64,000 nucleotides of DNA from Branchinecta lynchi (GCA_023053575.1 JAKZAP010000018.1:10292001-10356000), one strand, 5' to 3'. Counted from the stretch's first letter, positions 10,971 to 22,227 are shown. A program made the numbers and translations. The notes: generated by a model from the letters alone, not told the origin.

Positions 10971-12105
10971 TTGGGATCCCAGAAACGTAAGTGGAGGGAT
11001 ACCTATGACATCGCAAAAGTTGTCCGTCTATCCGTCCGTCCGTCCGTCTGTAATCACGATAACTCTCGAAGGGAAATGAGATATTTTGATGAAACTTGGT
11101 GTGAGGATTCGTTGAGTCATCGGACCAGTCAAGTTCGTAAATGGGCTTTGTAGCCCTACATTTAGGGGTGGGGGAGGGGGTTCAAATTAAGGGGCAAACA
11201 AAATATTTTAAAACAGCTAATGTGATAGTCGATTATGGGGTAAGGAGACATGCTGAACATGATGGTGAAAACCATTTTGTAATCAGACAAGTAGTTCGCC
11301 CGGAATCCGGCCAATACCGGAAAGTTTGTTAAAAGTAAAAGTTTTATTTGAAGTTGATTAGATTTTTGATTTAGGAATAGGAAGACATGCTGATGACGAT
11401 GGTGAAAACCATTTTCTCGACGGACAAGTATTTTTCCCGGAATCCGGCCCAAACCAGAAAGTTTGTTAAAATTAAAAGTTTTATTCGGAGTTGATTAGAT
11501 GTTCGGTTTAGGGCAAAAAGACATGCTGAACACTTAATTTGAAAACAATTTTCTACCCGGACATGTAGTTCGCCCGGAATCCGGCTAAAACCGGAAAATT
11601 GTTAGAAGTTAAAATTTTATTTGTAGTTGATTAAATAACCGATTTATAAGAAGAGATGCTGAATCCGTGTGTGACAATCATATTTTACCCGGACATATAG
11701 TTCGACCGGAATCCGACTGGAGTCGGAAAATTTGTTATAAGTTAAATTTTTATTTGAAGTTGATTAGATGTTCATTATTTGGGGGAGAAAAACCCTGAGT
11801 TCGTTTTTGAGCTTTCTTTTTTTCGCCGGACAGGTTCTGGAGGGAAATTTCACCGGGAAATTGGCAGAAGTGGCAAGAAGTTTTCATCAAAAGAGATATG
11901 ACTTCTAGGTGTAAACACACATGCTGAATCCATATCTGAACTTGGTTTTCTCAGATGATTGGCCATTTGGCCTTAATCTGTTTCTGAATTTTAATAGTAA
12001 AAATGTCAAGGAGTCTGGCGATGACTGGATCTGGCTAAGACAAGGCCCAGTTGTATGGATCAGATATTGAATTTTTGGGATCTTATCGAAACCTTTGGTC
12101 TTGTT
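10971..12105 (+). mobile_element. 1.1 kb element R, copy 1, with ~135 bp internal repeats
   Basis: It starts TTGGGATCCCAGAAACG, then a CCGTCCGTCCGTC tract, then about five degenerate ~135 bp units. Each unit carries GGAATCCGGC, AAAACCGGAAA and GAAGTTGATTAG. It ends GGGATC...CCTTTGGTCTTGTT. Copies are at 32347-33510 (minus) and 38911-40022 (plus), with a fragment at 43620-43689. The ORFs at 11162-11452 (minus) and 33103-33363 (plus) are the same repeat translated and end in GC/AT-biased sequence; no known domain is visible. Confidence 0.8.
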
Positions 12106-12279
12106 GATTTCAGTGTGTACCTTACTAGTTGTCAACCCCTCGAAATTGTCAAACTGTTGTATCTCGTGAAGGAGTTTTTGTATCAAACAAGTGCGCAAGC
12201 GCTCAGACGTGGAGTGTATTTTATATACAAATAGCTTTAGAACCAAGACATTTCTCATCCCCAATAACCAAAAAAATTT

Positions 12280-12640
12280 TGAAATAATCTAATTTGTAAT
12301 CATCCCACTTTAAAAGCTTTAAAAGTAAACAAACTACCAGTAAATCCACTTCATCAATCCACTTCGAACAGTGAAAATGGTCTATCAGCCAGTCCAACCC
12401 TTTGAACCTCTTTCATTAGCAAGGTAATAACAATTGCAATAAACCAAATCGTAGCAGCCTAATGCCCCCTTTGTTTCAATTCAATAAGAATGGAATATCA
12501 TGGATCATATGAGAAAACAGTCCAGTTTCCAACTGGTAATTAAAGATTAAAGTACGTCACGTCGTCTTATTTGTTGCTGTTACACCAAATCCTCATCCAT
12601 AGATATTTCTCCACAAATATACAAGAGTTGGACTTGAGAC
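12280..12640. other. Unrecognised AT-rich interval
   Basis: Nothing recognisable: no repeat partner elsewhere in the window and no ORF of note. Confidence 0.4.
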
Positions 12641-12649
12641 CTGTCAAAG

Positions 12650-13640
12650 ACGAACTTAACTCAAGGGAAATCTGGGCCCAGCGGGGGGGGGGGGTTCGTG
12701 ACCCATCAAATGCGTATTTACACCTCTTTTTCCTCAAGTATACCAGCTTAGGGTTTGATTCCAGTCACGGGTCAAAAACTTTTCATGGGCAGTTTGGGCC
12801 CACTTGCCCATGAACGGGGAGGGTGGGGGTGGTTCAACTCTCTTCAACCCCTATGATCCAAAAGCACAAAGGAATTTCATTGCCTTATTTCCAGTTATTG
12901 TCAAGTTAAACCATTAAAAAATGGGCCATCTGGGCCCAATTGCCCCGAAACCAAGTGGGGGTGGGGTTTGGGATTCGCAAAAAGTAAAACGAGACCCCAA
13001 TGCTCATAATCCTACCAAGTTTCAACTTGATACCTATTGATTCCTGTCACAGGTAACGAACTTTACTCCTGGGGAATCTGGGCCCAGTTGCCCATGAACT
13101 TCGTGGGTGGGGGAGGTGCAACTTTCAAAGCAATTTCCCAGCCCTAGGATCTACATGTACAAGGAATTTCATCTTCCCATGTCCAGTTCTGGTCAAGTTC
13201 TAAAGATTATTCACTGGACAATCTGGGCCCATTTGCCCCTGAACCGGGTTGAGGTGGGGGTTGGACACCAAAAGGCACAACTAGACCCCATACCCCACTA
13301 GTATACCAAGTGTGAACTTGATACCTGTTGATTCCTGTCACGGGTAACGAACTTCACTCATGGGCAATCTGGTCCCAGTTGCCCATGAACCTGAGGGTTG
13401 GGGGAAGTGAAACTTTCAAAGCAATTTCCCAGCCCTAAGGTCTACATGTACAACAAATTTCATCGTCCTGTGTCCAGTTCTGGTCAAGTTATGAACATTA
13501 TTCACTGGGCAATCTGGGCCCATTTGCCCCTGAACAGGGTGGGGTTGGGGGGTGGGACCCTCAAAGGCACAACTAGACTACAATACCCACTAGTATTCCA
13601 AGTTTGAACTTGATACTTCCACTGGTTCATGAGTTATGAG
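12650..13640 (+). repeat. Minisatellite array, ~145 bp unit with 291 bp higher-order period
   Basis: The box ATCTGGGCCCANTTGCCC recurs near 12671, 12792, 12929, 13075, 13222, 13367 and 13511, about every 145 bp. Alternate units are more alike: two 291 bp-spaced units start near 13107 and 13398 and share CAATTTCCCAGCCCTA and CCAGTTCTGGTCAAGTT. Units carry G-rich runs such as GGTGGGGG. It is non-coding. Confidence 0.85.
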
Positions 13641-14571
13641 CTCCACAAAATACGGTGAAAAGCGGAACGAAAACCGAAAGCTGCTACTGCGCTCGCAATA
13701 GTGGATTGTTCCAAGGAACACTCCACTAAAAACGGATGACATGTACTTATGATCAGCTCATCAAGGTCTATCGATTGTTGTTGAACAAAAAATTCTATCC
13801 GTATTAGTTCAAAGGTTGACTTTTTTGCCGTAGGCCAACTTTCTAATATCACCACTTAGAAAGGAGCAAAGGGTAAGCTCTAATTTCTCTAGCAATGAGA
13901 GAACTTTTAAAGTTTAAGAGGCACATCTGATACCATTTTGACCCCAAGTGCAAAAAATGGAATGTAAACTCAGCAGAAATCACGAGCAGAAATGGGAAGA
14001 AACAGTAGATGGCAGCACTTTCGGACCCGTGGGAATTTTTTTTTATCTGTAAATGTTTCTATTTATCGAAGATATATGAAGTTGGTGCCTGTCTGCTTCC
14101 CTGCTAGAAAGGAGCTTTCCACTCGAAAGCAGAACCACGGTTTGATAAAACGAAAGCTTGGCTGCATAACTTCAGATAGTCCACTCTGACATAGGCTCTA
14201 CAACTCCGCTTCACTTCGCACACAGTAGGTTCTGGCTCAATTACAAGCAAAAACCATCCTTTTTGGCCCCAGGCAACCAGTTCTACGGAGCTTGCCAAAA
14301 TGTAATGTCATATTCATCAATCCGGAGATCCACACTTTCTGAAAAAAACGCAGATGTTAGACCCTTACCGTCTTCTAGTAATACGAGGAAATCGGACGAC
14401 TATAGGAAAACAAAACAAAAAACCAAAGTGTTACTCTCGCAACACAATTTCTAAAATAACTGAATTCGTTTGCAACTGTTTAATTTTTTTAAAGAATACA
14501 AACCCACCTCATCTTTTTTAGCCCGTTGGCAAGAAACACGGAAAATTGTGCATAACCAATATTTCTCACCA
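13641..14571. other. No recognised gene
   Basis: Short overlapping ORFs on both strands (under 75 codons) show no recognisable motif. A small inverted repeat (GTGGATTGTTCC and GGAACACTCCAC) lies near 13701-13727. Confidence 0.4.
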
Positions 14572-14735
14572 CACTGTCAGAAGTTTCATAACAGATAACA
14601 CAAGGATGCGCGGTTTCAATAGACAACACTTGGGATGTAATCTGTTGTGATTTTGAATACTTTGTGCAATGCAACAAGCATTGCCAGAAAGGGCAAACAA
14701 AACACCGAAAATAGCATCTGCTGACTTTTTATGGC
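14572..14735 (+). mobile_element. MITE M, left half
   Basis: CACTGTCAGAAGTTTCATAA at 14572 starts the same element as at 1644 and 63530. The body continues to TCTGCTGACTTTT and then stops. The right half is missing. Confidence 0.7.
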
Positions 14736-14759
14736 CCCTGCTTTCCTGCCAATTGCCAT

Positions 14760-15346
14760 ATACGGATCACTTTTCCGCCGGTCGGTCGGTTAGTCCGGTG
14801 ATCGAGAGTTAGGGTACTTCCAGATGTGCGAGGACGATGAAACTTTGCAGGCACATGAGGGACCCGACCAAACTAACTTGGAAATAATTAGTTTCCCGAT
14901 CCGACCATCTGGGGGGGGGGTGGAGGGCGATGGAATCCGGGAAATTGTGTAGTGAGTGTAGGGAGTCAAACTTACTGGGAAGAACACGCGTCTGCTCTAG
15001 ATAAATCATTCACACAATTGGACTGGAACCGGACACTTGGGGGGGGGGGGGGGATTCCTGTGATGGTAGTTTGGGATTTTCACTACGAAATTTCGCAGGC
15101 GTGTCAAGGGCCCGATGAGTGGAGGGAGGAGGAATCCGGAATGTTGAGCCATGCATAACTTCGGAACTGGTGATCGGATTCCAGTGAAATTCTATACTTG
15201 GACAGAGGACATGTCTCTGGCGATCTTCTCGTGTCAGGACCGGATCCGAAAGCTATTGGGGGGGGGGTGCAGGAAAGTACGTGAGGCGCTGAGACCGGAA
15301 AGATCGGGATGGAACTTTGCGTGAATATCAAACAGATGCTCTAGAT
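14760..15346 (+). repeat. Satellite-like array S, copy 2a
   Basis: Repeats the GTCGGTCGGT / ACGATGAAACTT / GATCGGATTCCAGTGAAA / GGACCGGATCCG blocks of the 4 kb array, including long G runs near 14912 and 15041. It is interrupted by the hAT-like MITE at 15347 and resumes at 15877. Confidence 0.75.
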
Positions 15347-15876
15347 CAGTGGTTCCCAACCTTTTCCGTACACCGTACCCCTAATCGGGATTCAAAAAGG
15401 TTGTGTACCCCTAATCAAGGTCCAGGAAAGTTCCGTAATCCTTTTTTTGACGACTTGTTGTTTTACAGTTTTTACCACTGACGGAAACGTCAGAAATACG
15501 ATATTTATTGTCATCAATGATAAAGCATGTAAATCTGAAATTGCGGACCGTGGGGTATCTAGTTTTGAGGACAGTACTGAAACTGACTCACGGGACTCAA
15601 AATCGACTGAAGCGAGGTATTAAGCTATAGACTAACTTGATTTTGGGACTTCCGTATTTAAAAATTTAAAATTGTAACATATATGTGATTATTTATGACT
15701 ATGTCGACCATGTATGACGATCCACCACTATTTTTGTTAAAAGATATCATGGAATTAAACGAATTAATTAATGAATAATTTTGGGACTTTCGCGTACGCC
15801 TTGCAAGGGTCTCTCGTACCCTTCAGGTACGCGTACCCTTCAGGTACGCGTACCACCAGTTGGTTGGGAACCACTG
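15347..15876. mobile_element. hAT-like MITE (CAGTGGTTCCCAACC ends)
   Basis: The inverted ends are CAGTGGTTCCCAACC and GGTTGGGAACCACTG. The flanks CTCTAGAT (15339-15346) and CTCGACAT (15877-15884) match at 6 of 8 positions, an aged 8 bp duplication inside array S. A TTCAGGTACGCGTACC unit is repeated near the right end. There is no transposase. Confidence 0.85.
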
Positions 15877-16050
15877 CTCGACATTTTCGGAACCGGATTG
15901 GATCCTGCAACTGTGGGGGAGTTGGAGGGGGGGGGGGTACGTAATTCCGGTGACTACGAGTTAAGGTACTTCCGGATGTGCTAAAATGATGAAACTTAGC
16001 TGGAATATTAGAGATTCGACAAGATTAGCTTAGAAATTGCCACTTCACAA
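15877..16050 (+). repeat. Satellite-like array S, copy 2b
   Basis: Continuation of array S after the hAT-like insertion: CGGAACCGGATTGG, a G-run and AAAATGATGAAACTTAG. Confidence 0.65.
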
Positions 16051-16059
16051 ATCCGATTC

Positions 16060-16560
16060 TTCCTTTAAGTATTTGTGAAGCAAATTATACATTTTCATGA
16101 TCCCCATGAGCCCATTATCATTTTCGCCTCAAGGGTTTTGCTTAGAAATGAAGTATAGCTCCCTTAAAGTGCGCATCTTAACTGCAAAGTCGAAAAGTAG
16201 TTTTAATCAAACGATACATAATCAGTCCATGATCATTTGTGCCACAAGGGCTTTTCTTAAAAATTTATTTCTAGCACCCTTAAAGTGCGAATTTAACCGA
16301 AAAGTGAAAAAAAAAAAAACTTTTTACCGAATGATATATAATAATTATCCCCAAGGGCCCGTTATCGTTTTTGCCTCAAGGCTTTTGCTTACAGATGTAT
16401 TTCTAGCGCCTTTAAAGTGCGCATCACTACAGCCAAGTTCTAAAATAAAATACTTTTTACCAAACCATACATTCTTGTGATTTTCAAGTCCATAGTCATT
16501 CTTATATGAAGGGTTATGCTTACAGGTGATACAAACAAACCCACGAAAAGGCAAATTCTA
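16060..16560 (+). repeat. ~115-130 bp degenerate tandem repeat
   Basis: Blocks CCCTTAAAGTGCG (16161, 16277 and ~16407), TTTTGCTTA and GCCTCAAGG recur about every 115-130 bp. A 127-codon + frame (16097-16480) is open because of this repetition. It is not considered a gene. Confidence 0.7.
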
Positions 16561-16625
16561 TATTTCATTCTTCCAACCAGCCTTGCAAGTGCCATATGAG
16601 CTCCCAGCTCTTGTTCTGTTTTCGT

Positions 16626-16809
16626 CATGATATCGAAAATGTCAGCAGATGCTTTTTCTACGTTTTTTCAGTCCTTCCTTGCAGTGCTTGTTGTGCAGGA
16701 TATTTAATGCATAACGTTTTCAAGATCACAACAGATTACTTCCAAATTTTGTCTGTTGAAAGTGCGCATCCTCGTGTTATGTGTTTTTTATGAAACTTCT
16801 TTGTAGTGA
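16626..16809 (+). mobile_element. MITE M, right half
   Basis: GTCAGCAGATGCTTTTTCT, then TGCATAACGTTTTCAAGATCACA, ending TGAAACTTCTTTGTAGTG, a decayed version of the M right end. The left half is missing. Confidence 0.6.
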
Positions 16810-17600
16810 AACGTGCTCAGCGGGAGTTATAAGCGAACAAATGCAAAACTCAGCGTATTGCTGGCAGCGACAGAAAGGTTCGACATTTCACAAACGAAAA
16901 TGGGTGGAGAGACTAGTCTCCCTAAGGGACGATTGGTCCTTTAACGTCTGCTGGACTTGCATTCTTCTCTCTTGAATTTGTATAGTGGTATATTCGCTTC
17001 CAGTACAATGGGCAATTTAAATTGTATACATGTGTACGGGTTGCATGGTTTTTTGCTGGTGGAGTTGTCTTGATGCCAAAACTCGTTGTTTCGGTACGGA
17101 GTATCTCATCTTTCGACGGCTTTTGTTTGAAGGAGGTCGATTTAATTTTTGTTACTTGTCTTCGCTCTTTTGATTTATATTCTGGGAGGAATTATATAAA
17201 TTAGTCCGTATGCGACAATGTGGGTAATTAGTCTGGTTTGAGTTACTTTTATTGTTTTTGGATTGAAATTATCTCGCTAAGCTTCCATTACCTGGCTGTT
17301 GCGTAATGACAAAAGCTCCGGGCGCATTTCCTTTCTCATTACGTAGTAACACGAACTGATAAGATAGAATCATCAAGTGGGGTTGTAGCTTTGACGCACT
17401 TCTCTCGCTTTTGTACCTTTAGCAACTGTGCCCAGGTTGCTTTTTCCCTCTTCCAAAACATTATCTTTATCGGAAAAAAATGTGTACCGCAGTGTAGATA
17501 GATATATAGATATTTGATGCATAAAAGCCAACAAGGGTCATCGCACCACAACAACAAAAGAAAAAATACATAATAACGAGAACACTATGCCAATATTTAA
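16810..17600. other. No recognised gene
   Basis: AT-rich sequence with short ORFs only. No repeat partner was identified in the window. Confidence 0.4.
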
Positions 17601-17602
17601 AC

Positions 17603-17929
17603 TTATAGGGATACAAAATTTTCCCTGTGGACTAACCCTATCCGGAGGAACCTTCCAAACAGTCGAATAGCCTGGATACTTTTCTCTTTCATTCTCTCAA
17701 TTATCCACTCACTCCCACAGGCTATCACTCCAAACAACTCTTGTCTCAACCCATTCAGTTGCTCACACTCTCCCACAAAATGACTCATACTTTCATTATC
17801 GCATCCACACATTGGGCAAGAGTAAGGACCAGTTTTAACCTTAACTTTTCCCAAATATTTTCTTCTTTTACCAAGAGAGACACCATCCCCTCTCATACCC
17901 ATAAATAACACAAGTTCCTCATGGAACAA
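17603..17929 (-). pseudogene. LINE reverse-transcriptase C-terminal fragment (zinc-knuckle-like)
   Basis: A minus-strand frame of 108 codons contains CPMCGCDNESMSHFVGEC, a Cys/His cluster (CxxC...H...C). This is characteristic of the C-terminal zinc-binding segment of some non-LTR retrotransposon ORF2 proteins, where it follows the reverse transcriptase. Before it comes a Lys/Gly segment (YLGKVKVKTGPYSC). No upstream reverse transcriptase remains in frame: the sequence 5' on this strand is soon interrupted by the poly-G MITE at 18.05 kb. It is a relic, not a host gene. Confidence 0.65.
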
Positions 17930-18052
17930 ACCACACCGGTCCGTCTATTGTCTATTATATATCCGATTTTCATTCAGTTCCAGTGGGACGGGCTCGATCT
18001 TCGTTTCGGGATTAAAGCACAGCTCGCACAGTTTTCTGCTTATGCTCCAGCA

Positions 18053-18218
18053 GGCCCGTATCCAGGAATTTATTTGGGGGGGGGGGGGGTGCCTGCGGAT
18101 CGGACAAAAAAGTACATAGTTCAGAGGGAAAAGCCTATACAAGTTATTATTTTTGTATGTTTGGGGGGAAGGGGGGGGGGGGGGTAAATCCTCTAACCAC
18201 CCCCCTGGATACGGCCCT
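18053..18218 (+). mobile_element. Poly-G MITE (GGCCCGTATCCAGG ends), copy 1
   Basis: The ends GGCCCGTATCCAGG and CCTGGATACGGCC enclose ATTTATTTGGGGG, GATCGGACAAAAAAGTAC, a GGGAAAAGCC block and a second G run. Copies are at 22051-22226 (opposite orientation) and 37907-38056. Similar elements are widespread in marine and aquatic invertebrate genomes. Confidence 0.8.
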
Positions 18219-18224
18219 GTGTTC

Positions 18225-18860
18225 CAGCATGTAAAACAATCTGAATACTGTAAAACAAACTCTGCTTTTCACAAATTATCCATGGCTTTGGCTGTTTTAA
18301 AGTTTAACTGAAAAGCCAACTTATTGTTGTGTAATTTAACTGAATATACTGAATAATTTGGATTCTGCTAAGGGATTTTTTTTTTCACTATCTGCTCTAT
18401 TTATGACGTTCAGAATATCTTCGGCGGTCCCCACAACGTATATTCTACTATGACGCGGGAAAGTTTAATCTCAACACAAACGCGGCTTTTCAGCGGGCAC
18501 TAGTGAGCTTGGAACAAAAAAAATCATAAATCTTTCTGGTTTAAGGCATACAACACAGATACAAGCGCATAGAAGTACCACAAATCACACAGAAATTCCA
18601 CTATTTGAAAATCGATTATTCGTGAATAGCCGAACAACGAAGTAACGCATTTTCAGCGGTCTTCAAGCCAAATTAAGTGAATAAGAGATGGGTAACTAGA
18701 TTGTCCTGTCACAGCCGTTTTCAGTTAAACTTTAAGCCTTTTGCCAGACCCATTGAAATCTAGCAAAAACTTGACAAAATTCAGATAACCGATTTTACGC
18801 ATCAATAGCAGGATACGCGAACACTCGTCGGGAACATAATACACATTGAAAATAGGAAAT
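18225..18860 (-). pseudogene. Coding-like repeat Y, copy 1, split by MITE T
   Basis: On the minus strand 18860-18736 reads through LLLMRKIGYLNF and NGSGKRLK. It then breaks at TTAA, where MITE T (18301-18731) is inserted; the remaining 3' part is 18296-18225. The same peptide pattern occurs at 43.0-43.6, 46.7-47.0, 47.9-48.25 and 53.0-53.15 kb, often as GSGKRLKTAKAVNSLLK. I do not recognise the family. Preservation of amino acids across diverged copies suggests a once-coding element. Confidence 0.5.
18301..18731. mobile_element. TTAA-flanked MITE T, copy 2 (clean insertion)
   Basis: The inverted ends AGTTTAACTGAAAAGCC and TTTTCAGTTAAACT are flanked by TTAA on both sides (18297-18300 and 18732-18735). 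The insertion interrupts repeat Y. The length is 431 bp with no ORF. The exact TTAA duplication is the hallmark of piggyBac-type transposition. Confidence 0.85.
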
Positions 18861-18876
18861 AGTTGTTGGAAAATAG

Positions 18877-19122
18877 TTGTTGTTAGGGGGTTCAGAATGT
18901 AAGATGGGTTTAGAATTGATGAATGCAGCTACGGAACTAGGTTGCATTGCCGTTATAGGTACGACGGGTCCAAACTACGCTAGAATGGTTACTTTACTGC
19001 TCGCGAACCCCTGGTGTGAAGCTTATTTTTTGATCGGAGTGCAATCGACAGTTTGCCACCCCACAACTTCAGATGCCCACATAGATCAGAAATATACCCT
19101 ATCCGAAATGGGCAAAATTTAA
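18877..19122 (+). other. Open segment shared with 48.17 kb
   Basis: Eighty-one + strand codons are open here, including ELGCIAVIGTTG. A diverged copy at 48165-48300 reads EVGCISIIGNTG. On the opposite strand the two copies also align (MQPSSVAAFINSKP versus MQPTSIITPYISKP), just upstream of repeat Y in both places. It is therefore probably the upstream part of Y, and the true coding strand is uncertain. Confidence 0.4.
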
Positions 19123-21160
19123 ATACTTAGAAAGTTTGTTTACTTGCACGTTTTTATTATTATCATAACACTATTGTTTACTTAGCCGAAAGACCATGCG
19201 ACAGAGGTAATATGTATCGCACAACAGTACAAAATAAACGGGTGCACCCCAATCTGTACTAATCTCTTACACCAAATTCGAGCCGTTTTTACACAAATTT
19301 AAAACTTGTACATAAGGTTTTGAGGATACCTTGAAGCACAACCAAACCTCCGCCATTATTGTTAGAATAGAACTAAAAAAGAAATAAAAATATAACCTGA
19401 TATAAAATAAAAACTGTAAACCTTGTTCGATGTAATCTACATCAGTCCCTCCCTGCTGTGTGTGGCTGATCGAAGAATGCCCATTGCTGATAAACAGTTT
19501 GATAAATTCTTCCTCTGATTTTTAAACGCTTACTCGCATATTTTGAGGGAATTTTTGTCACCGTGATTAACGATCGTTTCCACAAGTTGATAATATCAGT
19601 AGTCCAAAATTCCATCGGCTTCCATCAGATGTCATTACTGATTAACATCATGCACTCCCCACGGGGACTTGCATAAACACCCATACTTTTTGTACCAACG
19701 TCAACCCCTCTACCACCCATTATCTCGTTGCTACCCATGGAGTCACATTTAGATGAATTTCGTGATTGTAACAAGGAAGACAGTTGTGAGTGTACCGAAA
19801 TGGACAGACCGAGTAAGGTTATGGATTCCCTTTTGTTGTTGTACCCGTATCTAAGGCTGGTGTTTATGGTGTGTTTGGGTTGTATTGATGTCTTCCAGGT
19901 GGGTTTTCGAGGCCCTTCAATGCTTTAAGAGCAGGTTTCAGCTGTTGTTGAACTATCAGGTCTGTTTTGTCCTAGGTCTTGTCATTCGGAGCTAGCTGTC
20001 TAGCTTGCTTCGGTTTTTCAAAGGACTTACGGAACCGTGCAAAACAGGAGTCAGAAGGGTTGACTTGGAGCACAATTGGTGTGTATCCCTTTCACTTCTA
20101 GCACCCGGACCGTAAATTCTGTTCTTCATTGTTTGTTGTTCAAGTGGGGGGAACCACTGAAAAGAGGGGTTTTTCTTGCGCCCCGATCGCTTATTTCAAT
20201 TGGCACTTGAAGGATGTATTGTAAAGAAAGCATTTGGTACTGGAGACAGAAGACCGCGTTGACCATGCAACGGAAACGGTGTACCGCACGGAAAATCTCT
20301 CAGCCATCTGTATTGTGAAGTGAGTTAGTTTGATCTCGGGCAAAGACAATAATAGTGGGAAAGACCAGTGACTTCGCTAAAATCGGGTCTCTGAAAATCG
20401 ATCGGAACGCTACCTAGCGTTTGGACTTTGTCCAATTTCGAGCGGTTGATGAGTACTATAATCAAAGCAAGAGGGCGCGAGTAGGCAATGCCTGTCAACA
20501 TTAATTGATTCGAAGTAGTGAATTCAACCCTTTTTTCCATAAAAAGAGCTATTTATTCTTTTCCTACTTGTTTTTTATTCCAATTAAAGAGGAAATCTGA
20601 ATGGAGAGAGGATGCTCATCATAAGGGAAACGAAACAAAATCAACAAAACGTGCTTTGAGGATGATTCTGCGGAGAGCGATGGAAGAAAATGTCAACAGA
20701 GCGATTTTTTACCGAAATAACATCCGCTAAACGGCGCTGCTTGTTGTGACTCATGGGGCTTACGGAGTTTCCGGTATTTCCACTGTTACTGTCTTTGATC
20801 TCGGGCATCTCAGGGACCGCGTGGCTTGGCCTCGTTCCAAATTGCAACTAAGGATGCGTTAGAATATGATGATAAAGGGCCTTCCACTTTGCCATAGAAT
20901 TTAGTCTGCTGTATCTCCAGAGCTACCCAGGGCTTCTACGGATAGGCGCAAGATCCTCCATGGTAGTTCCTACCAGAATCCTCCTCCCACTCACACTGTT
21001 CAGACTTGTTCGGTTGTTTGCAGGATTCCTATAATAGGCGCAGCTGATCGTGTTTATCGGTCCTTACTGTCGACGTCTTTATTTCGGCTGCCAACTCGGG
21101 ATGTTCTTTGGCAGCTTGAACTCCTCTACGAGAAGGACGTGTCCTAAGAATCGCTAGCAT
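19123..21160. other. No recognised gene
   Basis: The longest frame that looks natural is 19728-19928 + (contains CNKEDSCECTEM), but no family is recognised. Several polypurine patches occur. No repeat partners were identified. Confidence 0.4.
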
Positions 21161-21162
21161 TT

Positions 21163-21260
21163 TCAGTTCAGTTCAGTTCAGATTTATTTGACATAACATA
21201 AATGCTAACAATTAAACTGTCCACCATACACTAGAATATAAAACGAACAAGAAATTGTAA
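21163..21260 (-). mobile_element. LINE 3' end remnant (minus) with (CTGAA)n tail
   Basis: The tract AGTTCAGTTCAGTTCAG at 21165-21181 followed by ATTTATTTGACATAAC resembles a reversed LINE tail. Only the terminus is recognisable. Confidence 0.4.
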
Positions 21261-22050
21261 AAAATATGCAGGGCTTGTCGTTTTGTCGATGGTCGTTGAT
21301 AAAATACGACACAAATGTTTTGAAAACCGCTCAGGTGAATGTACATAACTACCCCTCCCCCCCCCCCCCTCCGCCAGCCTTCCTCCTCGGTGATGCTGGA
21401 GGAACACGCTGTCGTCCAGTGACAACCAGTTGTAGATGGAAATCAATCTGGTGGTGAAGGTGTTCAGGCATTGTATCTTAAGTTAAGACTGGCTACTTTT
21501 CGACCTAGTCTTATTACGGATGCCCCAATTAAGATGCAAGTGATATCGTCTCCCAAGAGGTAATCAAAGTCTAGTTAAGAAAAATAAATAAGGACTGTCA
21601 GCCTTCTTTTTTGGTTGGCCTGTCTTGTTTGCATGGAGTCTTGTAGCCAGTATTTTGTCCTAATCGTCCGTTATGCTGCGTTTCCGAAGTAATGATGTAC
21701 GTGTCTGATTAAATGCTTGCCAAATTAAAGCACATCACTGTTTGTACTTGCGGCTGTAATGAATTTTTCATCGTTTCTTTTGCTGTCAAGCTGAAATGGC
21801 ATTCGGTTTCTTTCTCATTTTTTTTACCTATGGGTTTTCAGGCTTTATAAACTTTTATGTTGGTCAGCAAAGGAAGTTGAGATAGCCTATTTTGCAATAG
21901 ATTCAGAATGACGTCTATAAAGCAAGTCGAGATTTACTAGTTTAGTTTCCAGCGTGTTCTGTTCCCTATGTTTAACAAGTTTAATGCATGCCCGATTATC
22001 CGTTCCAGAGTTATAAATGTTACTAATATCAGGATTTCCCATGTTGCCGA
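21261..22050. other. No recognised gene; C-rich run
   Basis: A run of about 15 C (interrupted by T) lies near 21355-21371. Otherwise AT-rich and featureless. Confidence 0.4.
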
Positions 22051-22226
22051 CAAGTCCGTATCCAGGGGGGGGGGGGGATACGGCCCGAAACATACAAAAT
22101 TAATGATTTGTATAGCCTTTTCCCTCAGATCTATGTCTTTTTTGTACTTTTTTCGACCAACAGGCGAACCCCCCCCGAAAGGCACCCCCCCCCCCCCCCC
22201 GAAATAAATTCCTGGATACGGGCCTG
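22051..22226 (-). mobile_element. Poly-G MITE, copy 2
   Basis: Reverse orientation copy: TCCGTATCCAGG at the left and CCTGGATACGGGCCTG at the right, with G-rich and C-rich runs inside. It abuts a fragment of array S (22228-22400, minus orientation) that ends in GACAGACAGACAGAC. Confidence 0.75.
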
Positions 22227-22227
22227 G

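Noticed and set aside
11162..11452. 96-codon minus ORF, with a similar one at 33103-33363
   Set aside because: Both translate the same ~135 bp repeat of element R. The similarity is that of the DNA repeat, not of a protein.
12650..13640. CRISPR array
   Set aside because: The repeats are ~145/291 bp tandem units without unique spacers, in a eukaryotic genome.
16097..16480. 127-codon + ORF
   Set aside because: Entirely within a ~115-130 bp tandem repeat; the frame is open because the repeat lacks stops.
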